Assembly (NCBI GenBank): GCA_043757865.1 | Contig: JAYVOP010000019.1 | Location: forward strand, 1-35,801 | DNA length: 35,801 bases | Origin: JAGNEJ01 sp043757865 | Lineage (GTDB): Bacteria; Verrucomicrobiota; Verrucomicrobiia; Verrucomicrobiales; V1-33 | Direction: 5' to 3' | Shown here: in pieces, positions 25,904 through 33,521 of the stretch | Layout: every line of letters begins with the position of its first letter | Position numbering within the stretch: the first letter of the stretch is position 1 | Position numbers and translations under genes: made by a program | The notes under the pieces: generated by a model | Told to the model about the DNA's origin: nothing | The model's input: the letters and a program-made list of their open reading frames with translations, nothing else | Database searches by the model: none

Positions 25904-26328
25904 AGTGTGGGCATGGGGTTTTGGTTTTGGTAGAACAACTGGCCTCGCAGCCAGCGGTTGAGAGAATCATCGTTGAGCAGCGGCTCTGGCCCGTTGTCGG
26001 CAGGCGTGTCCTGGCGGCTCGGGGGCAGCAGGTTGATGGGGGCGGGGCGGACATTAACGCAGCTCGTCAGGAGTGTTATCGCCAGCATGGCGATAGGTTT
26101 CTTCCAAGGGCACGCCTTCTCGGGGCACCGTTCGATCTGTTCCTTGTGAACGCGCAGAACCGCATTGCTAGTTTCCAGCGCTTCCACCCGGATGATGATT
26201 TCCCCCTGGTCGGTTTCCAGTTGTTTAATCCGGGTTTCCTTGGAATTGTAAATCAACTTGGAACCCCCAGCGATGACCGCCACGAGGGTTCCGATAATAG
26301 AATAAAGCTGTGCGTCGGTTAAAGTCAT
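25900..26328 (-). CDS. Spanin-like protein with transmembrane, coiled-coil and internal lipobox
   Basis: A 142-residue ORF. Residues 7-26 are a transmembrane helix (LYSIIGTLVAVIAGG) and 30-66 a coiled coil (KETRIKQLETDQGEIIIRVE), the layout of an inner-membrane Rz-type spanin. After CPEKACPWKKP the same frame has MLAITLLTSC, with Cys90 in a good lipobox (L-T-S-C), followed by a proline-rich VNVRPAPINLLPPS, the layout of an Rz1-type outer-membrane lipoprotein. Either one fused protein is made or Met81 is used as an internal start. ATG 26,328 is chosen because it forms an ATGA overlap with the previous stop; 26,343 would add 5 residues. Confidence 0.55.
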   Translation of the reverse strand: MTLTDAQLYSIIGTLVAVIAGGSKLIYNSKETRIKQLETDQGEIIIRVEALETSNAVLRVHKEQIERCPEKACPWKKPIAMLAITLLTSCVNVRPAPINLLPPSRQDTPADNGPEPLLNDDSLNRWLRGQLFYQNQNPMPTL

Positions 26329-27647
26329 GGGTGATTTATCCATTCAGGGGTTCCACCGACATGATCGGCAAAGGGATCAGAGAAAATGTTTCCATATCGC
26401 ATCTTCGCACTCGTCACGCGTGGAGCGATGGAGGACTCAGCCCATTGACCCACTGCGAGGGATGGGTTGATGACTTGTCCGGTCAGCTTCCCTTCCGCAA
26501 TGAGGTTCCGAGGGTATTTGTCGGAAGATTGATTCGGATTAGCATGGAAGGCCTCCAGCAGTTTCCGGGCTCCTTCCGGCGTCAGAATGTAGGCGAACAA
26601 CCCCCAGCATTTACGGACGTTACTAACTCCATTCACCGGAGCATCCACCTCTGGCCACGAGATCCCAAGATACGTTATATCAGCCATCGGCAACTCCCGT
26701 GGCGCAGACCATTGGGCGCGAAAATCCTTACAGAAAATGACATCATCCTCCAGCAGCAACCAAGGTTGACCACTAGCCACGACTCCTTGCCACATCCCCA
26801 TGTGAGACAGCGAACACCCCACATCGGACATGTTCACCCCTTCGATTGGTTCCACCTGTCTCCCGTCGATTGCCTTGACGAAATGGAGGTTCCATCCGAG
26901 CTGCTCTGCAATGCGCTCCATGCGTGCTCTGCGTTTCGTATGGCGCTCCAAATTCAGGCACATGATTCGAGTCCCAACCATGTCCGCAAGTGAAGCACCC
27001 GCATCACAGCGCGTGCGCACGGAGGCAAATTCAGCCAAGCCGGCAATCGAGGCTTTCACCCGGTAATTCATGTGAGACGCGCTCGTTTCCCGGCTCACGA
27101 AATCCCAGTTAGACGTTTGTCCGCATTCAGAATCCTTTTTCAGGATCATCTCAGCCATCTCACGTGAGATGGTGTAACCATGCATCAGCATTGGCTTCGT
27201 AAGCAATCCGCTCAGCAGTTCATCAGACCACTTATAAGCATCCGCAAAACGCACCTTCTCGAAGATGACTTCATCGTGGTGCAAAGTCACGAATCCCCAG
27301 CCTTCCTTAGCAGCCAAATTCTCATCCAGAGCAGCCAGCGCACTAGCGGCGTTGGGTTTCAGGAACGCATCATCTTCAAACACATGACCCCATGGCAAAC
27401 CCAGCGCAATGATCTGTCGGCATACGGCAAGATGGGACCGATAGCAACAAACATCCCCGGCTCCGAGCGGGGTTTCCGTCAAGTAACGCTTGGCACCTAG
27501 GGCAACGTGGAAGCGGTCCGTAATGGTCGCATCCCGATCATACCCTAGCACCATCTGAGCGGGATAGTGTCTCGCAAGCCCGCGCAATTGCTCGCTCGCG
27601 CGGGCAAAGCGGGGGGAGTTCTCGAAGCTCAGGAAGAATGCTCGCAT
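26325..27647 (-). CDS. Tandem GT25-type glycosyltransferase
   Basis: A 440-residue protein with two copies of the glycosyltransferase family 25 fold, the family of LPS galactosyl/glucosyltransferases and collagen galactosyltransferases. Copy 1 (about 1-210) begins MRAFFLSFENSPRFARASEQ and has HVFEDDAFL with the acidic metal/sugar-nucleotide motif at 91-93. Copy 2 (about 226-440) begins RIMCLNLERHTKRRARMERI, has FVKAIDGRQVEPIEGVNMS, GCSLSHMGMWQ and LLLEDDVIF with the acidic motif at 300-302. The copies are diverged, so this is not a recent duplication. Start 27,647 begins right at the domain, 7 nt after the GT32 stop; the in-frame ATG at 27,683 would overlap that gene. Acceptor unknown. Confidence 0.8.
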   Translation of the reverse strand: MRAFFLSFENSPRFARASEQLRGLARHYPAQMVLGYDRDATITDRFHVALGAKRYLTETPLGAGDVCCYRSHLAVCRQIIALGLPWGHVFEDDAFLKPNAASALAALDENLAAKEGWGFVTLHHDEVIFEKVRFADAYKWSDELLSGLLTKPMLMHGYTISREMAEMILKKDSECGQTSNWDFVSRETSASHMNYRVKASIAGLAEFASVRTRCDAGASLADMVGTRIMCLNLERHTKRRARMERIAEQLGWNLHFVKAIDGRQVEPIEGVNMSDVGCSLSHMGMWQGVVASGQPWLLLEDDVIFCKDFRAQWSAPRELPMADITYLGISWPEVDAPVNGVSNVRKCWGLFAYILTPEGARKLLEAFHANPNQSSDKYPRNLIAEGKLTGQVINPSLAVGQWAESSIAPRVTSAKMRYGNIFSDPFADHVGGTPEWINHP

Positions 27648-27654
27648 AGAAATT

Positions 27655-28341
27655 TTAGACGGTAAACCAAGCCATGGGTCCAAGGTTAGGCTCTCCCCAG
27701 GAGCGGATTTCGTGGTTGACCACGAGACTCTCGGAAGTGCGGTTAGGACTTAGGATACGACCAGTAGGCAGGGGGATAAAATTAGCGCGGATGGCACGTC
27801 CCAGCGCGCGCGGTCCCATGAAATCCAACACCGCTCTGAAGCGGTAGGGATGAGCAGCGCGAATCATGGTCCAGAGCGCTGGATGCTTGGCAGTGGCGGC
27901 AATGAAGCCATTGTTCACGCGCATTTCAGGATCGATCCCGTAGTAGTTATCTTCCACGCAGGCAGCGATGTGGTGTTCATCAGGATGCTTCTGGCATCCA
28001 ATCGCTGGGTGGCATTCCAATGGGCTCACAGGCTCTATGTCCATATCGACATAGAGTCCCCCGAAATGATAGAGCACCACAATGCGCGCAAGATCTGCGA
28101 GCTTGATGGTCTTCTCTCGTTTCAAATCTTCCCACAATGGAGTGAGCCCGTAGTGAGAAATCAAGCGCTCCACATCTTGAAGATCCCAGAAACGGTATTC
28201 CCAGTCTGGATTGAGCGCACACCAAGCAGCCCGGAAGGAGCGGCACTGCGCAGGGGCTTGTCTCCATGATGGCAACCACATCTGGTGGATGATGCGTGGG
28301 ACTTCTGGGAGCCAAGGTTCTGGGAAGGCGCGGCGGGACAT
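27655..28341 (-). CDS. GT32-type glycosyltransferase (DXD sugar-binding family)
   Basis: A 228-residue protein of the Gly_transf_sug/GT32 type. It opens with PRIIHQMWLPSW near residue 15, the classic IPKxIHQxW motif, has WEYRFWD at about 47-53, and then IKLADLARIVVLYHFGGLYV with the DMD metal/sugar-nucleotide motif at 99-101. The conserved VNNGFIAATAKHP block follows near 140. GT32 enzymes transfer hexoses to LPS, capsule or protein glycans. ATG 28,341 overlaps the preceding TAA (TAATG), so translation is coupled to the phosphatase gene; a longer frame upstream is antisense-like filler. Likely cytoplasmic. Confidence 0.8.
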   Translation of the reverse strand: MSRRAFPEPWLPEVPRIIHQMWLPSWRQAPAQCRSFRAAWCALNPDWEYRFWDLQDVERLISHYGLTPLWEDLKREKTIKLADLARIVVLYHFGGLYVDMDIEPVSPLECHPAIGCQKHPDEHHIAACVEDNYYGIDPEMRVNNGFIAATAKHPALWTMIRAAHPYRFRAVLDFMGPRALGRAIRANFIPLPTGRILSPNRTSESLVVNHEIRSWGEPNLGPMAWFTV

Positions 28342-29600
28342 TAGTAGGAAATGAGGCGAGTGAGTTGGGAGATTCTCAATCCTTTCTGGGGATTGATAGT
28401 CATGTAGGACAAGGGAGCATGCGACACGGCGACGGTGAGGCGTTGACCTGGTAGAATCATGCGTTTCACCAACCCTGGTGAAGGAGAAATTCGCATCGAG
28501 CCGCTCCTCATAGCTCCGGTTGCATAGGAGACCCCATCCACTTTGAATTCCAAAGTAATCAACGCGGCGCCCGTATCCACCAGTGGCGTGCAGAAACTGA
28601 AGCGCACGGCGTCCAGATAGTAGCCAGCAGGAGCATGGCACACGTAGTATTCTCCATTTGTAACCTCCACCCCAGGAGCAATCACATCGGCATCCAGCAC
28701 TTGCAGAGCCACGTTAGTCACCGTGGAGCCTGCATGGCGCAGATTTTCGGCTTGGTCCCAGAATTGGTAGGTTAGACCTGTTTCGGTCAACGTAAGCAGG
28801 CAAGCTGCGGTAGTTTCTGTTTCCACCCATTCCAGGGTGGCATCGGTGGCAGCCCCTTGCAGGGTGCTTGTTAGCGCTCCATCCAGTCTGGCGGTAGCAG
28901 AGGCATTGAGGCACAGCACCCCACGGTGGAATCCAACTTTCGAGAGATGCGTGTGACCACTTAAAATGGCGCTCACACGGTAGGCGGGCTTGGTGAGCCA
29001 AGCCATCTCCGCAGCGTGTTCAGCCCCTCCTTGGGCTACGGTGAACAGCGGGTGATGCACCATTACCAGACGGTGTGGCGCAGTGAGCGCAGTGCAGCGC
29101 TCGGCAAACCATTCTTCCAGTGGTGATCCCCCACTGATTCCGCCAGGGTGCATTTGTTGGCGGCTGGTAGTCAAGCCGTCATTGATGACGATCACATCAC
29201 AGAAATTGTCCCCTAGCGTGACATTCCAACAACCCGGCAGATCCGTGGCGAAATTTCCATGCGGATAGAAGGCATGGAACGCAGCTCCATTATCTCCATC
29301 CAAATCGTGATTCCCAACACAAGCAATGGTGTGATTCAGCCGTCCATTTAAGAAGGTATTGGCAGCCGCATAGCTGGATTCTGGATAACGACAATCCCCA
29401 GCCAGTAGCACCCGGTCTGGGTTCCAGCGGTTAAGCATCGTTCCCAGCGGACTGGTGGCCCCACCTAGCAGCCCTTCAGTGGGCTTCCCTGTATCAGCTA
29501 AGAAGGCGAGGCGGAGCGTTCTGGGCGCGCCATCAGAACCACCACCACCCACGGTGGTTTGGTTAATGATGGTCATGGGTGGCTGTAAAATGGTAAGCAT
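28341..29600 (-). CDS. Purple-acid-phosphatase-like metallophosphoesterase
   Basis: A 419-residue protein with all five metal-binding blocks of the calcineurin-like superfamily in the purple acid phosphatase variant: LADTG (Asp36), GDCRY (Asp69, Tyr72), GNHD (96-99), VMVHH (His182) and GHTH (215-218). The tyrosine in GDxxY is the ligand that gives PAPs their colour. Residues 1-27 hold a Gly-rich leader (TTVGGGGSDGAP). Residues 270-419 are beta-rich with no motif I recognise and could be a virion-binding or sugar-binding domain. The substrate could be a phosphorylated surface glycan, nucleotide or protein. It lies 2 nt after the preceding gene within the structural operon. Confidence 0.75.
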   Translation of the reverse strand: MLTILQPPMTIINQTTVGGGGSDGAPRTLRLAFLADTGKPTEGLLGGATSPLGTMLNRWNPDRVLLAGDCRYPESSYAAANTFLNGRLNHTIACVGNHDLDGDNGAAFHAFYPHGNFATDLPGCWNVTLGDNFCDVIVINDGLTTSRQQMHPGGISGGSPLEEWFAERCTALTAPHRLVMVHHPLFTVAQGGAEHAAEMAWLTKPAYRVSAILSGHTHLSKVGFHRGVLCLNASATARLDGALTSTLQGAATDATLEWVETETTAACLLTLTETGLTYQFWDQAENLRHAGSTVTNVALQVLDADVIAPGVEVTNGEYYVCHAPAGYYLDAVRFSFCTPLVDTGAALITLEFKVDGVSYATGAMRSGSMRISPSPGLVKRMILPGQRLTVAVSHAPLSYMTINPQKGLRISQLTRLISY

Positions 29601-29602
29601 AG

Positions 29603-29878
29603 TTAGTCGGATTCGTAATCCAGGGAGTGGTTAGCTCCGGCGGTGGTAATGGCGTAGAGAGGCATTTGGGCGGCAGGCCCCGTGATGGTGACGCTTCCCC
29701 CTTTGGGTTGAATGATCAGCCCAGAGAGAGCGGATTCTGTCAGAGAAACGGCACCGTAGAGGCGGAACCTCACCACCGCGGTGGCATGGTTGTTCTGGAG
29801 CACCAGCACGGTCCTGGTGGGCTTGGCAGCAATGATGGGGACGTTCCCTTGGTTGGTGGCAACAGTGACGGCAGGCAT
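29603..29878 (-). CDS. Small beta-rich phage structural protein, 91 aa
   Basis: No firm family. The sequence (RTVLVLQNNHATAVVRFRLY near 22-41, then GLIIQPKGGSVTITGPAA) has alternating hydrophobic strands typical of small phage head or tail beta-sandwich proteins such as decoration or fibre-attachment modules. It begins 1 nt after the adaptor stop (TAACATG) and ends 2 nt before the phosphatase gene. A role in attaching the next protein to the particle is possible but unproven. Confidence 0.6.
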   Translation of the reverse strand: MPAVTVATNQGNVPIIAAKPTRTVLVLQNNHATAVVRFRLYGAVSLTESALSGLIIQPKGGSVTITGPAAQMPLYAITTAGANHSLDYESD

Positions 29879-29879
29879 G

Positions 29880-30599
29880 TTAGGAAAGGTGAGTTCTCAG
29901 TTGAGATTGTTGATTGCGCACCAGTTGGATTTCGTGTTCTAGCAGTGAGAGCACGGCTGATTCCACGATGGTAGCAGCGGAGAATTGAGCCTCTGTCTGG
30001 AGGTAAAGCGCACGCGCCCCAGCCTTGGTGGCTTCGACAAGGCAGTCGAGCACAGGCACCGGAAACCAGTTAGGTTCCATGAGCAGACTTTGCGTAGGAT
30101 AACGGCATTGGAACACGTGACCTGTCTCCACGTCATCCCAGACCAGCGCACCGGGTTGGTAGCGCGTGGTTGCACACCACGGCACGGCCGTAAACTTTGG
30201 CGCAGACGGACGGAACCTAGCACACAGAGTGGAATCCGCAGCCCCCACCACGTAACATCCTGGCGCAGCACAGAAATTCACGGGAGCACCCGCTTCCGTG
30301 GTGAGATCCAACAACTCCCCGATCCACACCGTATCCGTTTTCTTCCGAATCAAACGCAGACCAGCTCCATTGGGTTCCGTTTCCGTAGGCACGGGGAGCG
30401 TAGGGCAGACATCCGGCCAGTCGTGGAATTGCCAGCAGATTTTGTAAGCCGTGTTGATAGCTTCGGTCATCTGGTTAGCAATGGTGCGGGAGAGTCCCTC
30501 CTCTTCTGGGGACATCCCCACAGACCGCGCTAGTCCGTAGAGCAATTCCTGGAATGGAACCGTTTCCGGCATGATGGCACCAGGGAAATACGGGTTCAT
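29880..30599 (-). CDS. Putative head-tail adaptor protein, 239 aa
   Basis: By position after the coat protein this matches the gp4-type adaptor that extends the portal. The N-terminal ~60 residues are helical (MTEAINTAYKICWQFHDWPD), as are the last ~60 (LDCLVEATKAGARALYLQTE onward), matching the helical core of phage adaptors. Between them is a beta segment with RYQPGALVWDDVETGHVFQC, which resembles a chitin-binding-type carbohydrate module. Start 30,599 gives an ATGA overlap with the upstream gene; 30,611 would add 4 residues. Function is inferred from context. Confidence 0.5.
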   Translation of the reverse strand: MNPYFPGAIMPETVPFQELLYGLARSVGMSPEEEGLSRTIANQMTEAINTAYKICWQFHDWPDVCPTLPVPTETEPNGAGLRLIRKKTDTVWIGELLDLTTEAGAPVNFCAAPGCYVVGAADSTLCARFRPSAPKFTAVPWCATTRYQPGALVWDDVETGHVFQCRYPTQSLLMEPNWFPVPVLDCLVEATKAGARALYLQTEAQFSAATIVESAVLSLLEHEIQLVRNQQSQLRTHLS

Positions 30600-30970
30600 G
30601 CAGCCTCCCATCCACTAGTGATGATCGTGCGACCCGTCTTATTGCGCCTAACGCACTCTGGATTGTCCCGCGCATACTGCGCACGAAATTGAGTATCAGC
30701 CCAGCAATCCCGACCTTCCCGTTGAGCCCAGTAGGCGTAGCTGATGGAATCAATTTCCAGCCAGTAATCAGCCTCATTCCAGCCTTCACGGTAGGAGTAG
30801 TCAATCTTGGCAGCAGCAGCGAACACGCGCTCACTCGCTTGTTTCCCTAGCATCGCTTTGGTGCAATAGCCCTTGTGCATATCATCAGCCACCATGGCCA
30901 TGAGCTCAGGATCACCACATTCTAGGAATGAGGCTTCGTTGAACGGCATGACCATGGAGGACTGAGACAT
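30596..30970 (-). CDS. Phage hypothetical protein, 124 aa
   Basis: Not recognised. It is rich in aromatic and acidic residues (YREGWNEADYWLEIDSISYA near 58-77) and ends RNKTGRTIITSGWEAA. It lies 28 nt after the coat protein and overlaps the adaptor start by ATGA. Position suggests a head-completion or minor head protein. No Shine-Dalgarno precedes its ATG. Confidence 0.65.
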   Translation of the reverse strand: MSQSSMVMPFNEASFLECGDPELMAMVADDMHKGYCTKAMLGKQASERVFAAAAKIDYSYREGWNEADYWLEIDSISYAYWAQREGRDCWADTQFRAQYARDNPECVRRNKTGRTIITSGWEAA

Positions 30971-30998
30971 TACAACAACGTAAGTTAGTGACTTAGAC

Positions 30999-32033
30999 TT
31001 AGGTGGTAGCCTTGCGCACGATGGCGTGAGCCATTGGATTCAGGTTGGCGACCGCAAACAAGGCATCGGCGTAGCCCCGTGGACCACCACCTAGGTTTTG
31101 CAATTCGGTCCAGCCGACTTCATCGACGTAGAGCAATTTCAGGAACTCGAAGTCGAGTAACTGCGCATAGACATCCACGGGCATTTCATGAGTTGGGGTC
31201 ATGTTGGCAGTCCCGAAGGAGCCTTGGTAGGAGCGGATGGAGCAACCGAAGGTGTTATCGGAAGTGATCCCTTCCATGCGTCGAATCGGCATCGTGGAAG
31301 GAGTGACCGGACCGAAGCACAGCCAATTGTCCATGACCGTTTGAAGGTTGGAGGTGACGAGCATGGTCCAGTTTCCTTTGGATCGGCGGGCGTCCCAGCA
31401 GCTCTTCAGTTGACCCTTCAAATACTCTTCAGTGTAGGCAGCTTCGTTAGCCACACTCACAATGGAGTTAGCGGGCGTCTGGGCAGCAGTGGGAATCGGC
31501 AAGTCTGCATGGGAAGGAGCCCCACGTTTAGACCAGGATGCAATGCCCCGCGTCTGGTAGGCTTGCTTAGGTGTTCCACCCACAGCGGCTTTTTGTTCCT
31601 TGGAATCAGAATCAGAAACGATGATGAATTCCTTGTCTGCGCGCATCCCACGGAGCGCGTCTTTGATGTGATCCCGGTGGATGCTTCCCTTGACTCCGAT
31701 TTGTTGGACCACGGATTCAGCAATCCGACCCGTCTTCACAACGGAACGGATGAGTTGGAGCCGTCCCTTGAGCATGAATTTGTTGGCGTCGTTATCCTCC
31801 GCTTCAGCATCGGTCACATCATCCCCATCGAAGATAGGATTGTTCCGGGCAGCCCGGAATGTTTTGAACGGCCACTCGATTTCAGACGAGTTAGGACTGG
31901 TGGTGGCACCTCGGGCTTTGTCGATGAGGTTGAGGACGAGGGTTTCTTCAGGATAGGATTCCACGAAGACATCTTGCAACGGCACCCGTTTCCGCATGGT
32001 GGCGTTTTGATTTAATTCAGTGTATGTCGGCAT
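30999..32033 (-). CDS. Major capsid protein, DUF5309 / SU10 type
   Basis: A 344-residue coat protein of the HK97-fold DUF5309 (SU10 major capsid) type. Visible landmarks are the N-arm MPTYTELNQNATMRKRVPLQ, the EIEWPFKTFRAARNN stretch near 50-64 followed by acidic DGDDVTDAEAED, RLQLIRSVVKTGRIAESVVQ near 90-110, DALRGMRADKEFIIVSDSDS near 127, and the C-terminal LLYVDEVGWTELQNLGGGPR. The length is typical. It follows the scaffold gene by 33 nt, the usual scaffold-coat order. As the most expressed gene of such an operon, its lack of a Shine-Dalgarno sequence (leader reads AATCCAAAAACTGTT before ATG) is striking. Confidence 0.85.
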   Translation of the reverse strand: MPTYTELNQNATMRKRVPLQDVFVESYPEETLVLNLIDKARGATTSPNSSEIEWPFKTFRAARNNPIFDGDDVTDAEAEDNDANKFMLKGRLQLIRSVVKTGRIAESVVQQIGVKGSIHRDHIKDALRGMRADKEFIIVSDSDSKEQKAAVGGTPKQAYQTRGIASWSKRGAPSHADLPIPTAAQTPANSIVSVANEAAYTEEYLKGQLKSCWDARRSKGNWTMLVTSNLQTVMDNWLCFGPVTPSTMPIRRMEGITSDNTFGCSIRSYQGSFGTANMTPTHEMPVDVYAQLLDFEFLKLLYVDEVGWTELQNLGGGPRGYADALFAVANLNPMAHAIVRKATT

Positions 32034-32066
32034 AACAGTTTTTGGATTGGTTTGGAAACCCGGTTA

Positions 32067-33182
32067 TCACGCAAAGGCAGCGTCTAGGAGGGCATCCAGC
32101 CGCGCCCCGGAGTTACCCTTGGTCGCAGCGTAAATTTCATCCTTGGACTTCCCAGCGCTCGCACTAGGCGGACGCATCACGGGCTTGGAGCCTTGCGGGG
32201 TGACGGGTGGTTTAGATTTGGGTTTATCCGTCGCAGTCGTCTTGGCGACGGGCTGAGCGGCTTTGGCTTTGGGTGGAATGACGTTTCCATCCTTGTCTAG
32301 CAACATCCTGATATAGCGAGCCTTCCCACTGCGCTCCTCTAAGGTCATTTTGTAACCCTTGGCAGCAGCAGCTAGCAGCACCTCAAAATCATCCAATTTG
32401 GCGATTTCTGGGCACTGTTTAAGGATTCCGACGTAGAACTGATTTTCCGGCGTTCCATTGGTGAACAACCCTGGCGCAATGGCTTCTGCATGCTCGCGAG
32501 GCTTGGTTTGCTCGCGAGTTTTTAGGTAGTCTTTGCGGTCAGGGGCTGCTTCCAACTCCGCTTCCGCACGCGCAAGGCGGGCGGCCACGTCATCGGCATT
32601 CAGTTCCACTTGCCCCCCATTGACCGTCAGCGTATCCCCTTCAGGATGCGCTTGGCACCACCTCCGAACGTTCTTGGCGGTGGCAATCTTGGACTCTAGG
32701 GATTCCAAGGAATTGACGTTAGCCAAAGGACTGGCGGGCGTGGGGGCAATGTTGATGGGCGTGGCGGATTGCAGTTGAGACTTCAGATCCCGGAGTTGAG
32801 CGGACTGTTTCTTGATGCGCTTAATCGCCCCTTTGGGCCAATTTTCCATTCCGTCAGGAACTTCGTCGTTGTCAGCGTCCTCATTTTCAGAGTCTTCATC
32901 CTCGGAATCATCCGCTTCATCGGAATCATCATCGGTTTCGTTATCATCTGAGTCATCTTCCGTGGACGTATCCTCGGACTCAGTCTCAGTGGATGTTTCC
33001 TGCTCTGCTTCCGTTTCAACCTGGGCACCGAAGGCTTCATCCAACATCGCATCGATGTCAGCGGACTTCGTGGTAACAGGCGCGGCTGGTGAGCCGACGC
33101 TGGGAACTCCAGTTGCAGCAGGGGCAACGGGAGCGGGCGATGTCGCAGACTTGGGCGACGGATTAGTAGTTTCAACAGCCAT
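32067..33182 (-). CDS. Putative scaffolding protein, 371 aa
   Basis: A low-complexity, assembly-type protein. Residues 1-40 are Pro/Ala/Thr-rich; about 50-105 is a very acidic Asp/Glu/Ser tract; about 110-135 is basic and coiled-coil-like (GAIKRIKKQSAQLRDLKSQL). A helical region carries an ARLARAEAELEAAPDRKDYL segment near 195. A basic tail follows, with Lys/Pro repeats and SAGKSKDEIYAATKGNSGAR close to the end. Acidic-helical-basic organisation and position just before the coat gene are typical of phage scaffolds. Primary sequence is poorly conserved in this class, so context carries most of the weight. Confidence 0.7.
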   Translation of the reverse strand: MAVETTNPSPKSATSPAPVAPAATGVPSVGSPAAPVTTKSADIDAMLDEAFGAQVETEAEQETSTETESEDTSTEDDSDDNETDDDSDEADDSEDEDSENEDADNDEVPDGMENWPKGAIKRIKKQSAQLRDLKSQLQSATPINIAPTPASPLANVNSLESLESKIATAKNVRRWCQAHPEGDTLTVNGGQVELNADDVAARLARAEAELEAAPDRKDYLKTREQTKPREHAEAIAPGLFTNGTPENQFYVGILKQCPEIAKLDDFEVLLAAAAKGYKMTLEERSGKARYIRMLLDKDGNVIPPKAKAAQPVAKTTATDKPKSKPPVTPQGSKPVMRPPSASAGKSKDEIYAATKGNSGARLDALLDAAFA

Positions 33183-33252
33183 AATTTAAGCCTGACAGTT
33201 GTGTCAGTGCGTTAAGGATGCTGGCATCTCCCCAAATGGCAAATTTTGGGCT

Positions 33253-33290
33253 GCGCTAGTTAGCGCTAGTTAGCGCTAGTTAGCGCTAGT
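33253..33290. repeat. Four direct copies of GCGCTAGT at 10-bp spacing
   Basis: GCGCTAGT recurs at 33,253, 33,263, 33,273 and 33,283, with TA between copies, giving a 10-bp period, about one helical turn. Successive units also contain the palindrome AGCGCT. The array sits in the 103-bp gap between the small SH3-like gene, whose stop it overlaps closely, and the scaffold start. Possible roles are a regulatory protein array, an RNA processing or pause element, or simple slippage. No promoter could be identified next to it. Confidence 0.85.
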
Positions 33291-33510
33291 TCGTGCATGG
33301 ATTTTCCCGAAATCCTATGGGTATCGCCTCGCTTTTGCTAGGAAGTAACTCAAATTCTAGATGCCAAAGCGCTTCCCGTTCATTCGGCCATCGGACTTCG
33401 TAACTATGGTTTTGTCCTCGCACCATGAAGCTCACGATGACTCCAGCGTCCCAGGGCGCAATGATGTGGGTGACGAAATCCCCGATAGAGAATTTAGCCT
33501 GAATGGTCAT
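33286..33510 (-). CDS. Small SH3/KOW-like phage protein, 74 aa
   Basis: The protein begins MTIQAKFSIGDFVTHIIAPW and continues AGVIVSFMVRGQNHSYEVRW, the FxxGDxVxH...GxV pattern of small SH3/KOW-like barrels, then a polar tail. A longer frame to 33,624 would translate the tRNA, so ATG 33,510, 11 nt after the tRNA 3' end, is the plausible start. The coding sequence ends within the GCGCTAGT repeat array. Function unknown; such barrels occur in several small phage proteins. Confidence 0.65.
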   Translation of the reverse strand: MTIQAKFSIGDFVTHIIAPWDAGVIVSFMVRGQNHSYEVRWPNEREALWHLEFELLPSKSEAIPIGFRENPCTN

Positions 33511-33521
33511 TCCCGAATCAG

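Noticed and set aside
25866..26054. Alternative-frame ORF inside the spanin region, as an overlapping Rz1 gene
   Set aside because: It lacks a hydrophobic signal segment and its cysteines are not in a lipobox; the in-frame MLAITLLTSC explains the region better.
27655..28641. Long version of the GT32 gene starting at 28,641
   Set aside because: The extra 100 residues are antifamily filler overlapping the phosphatase gene; ATG 28,341 forms a TAATG coupling and begins the family motif properly.
33253..33290. GCGCTAGT array as a CRISPR
   Set aside because: Repeats are 8 bp with 2-bp gaps; there are no spacers and no cas genes in the window.
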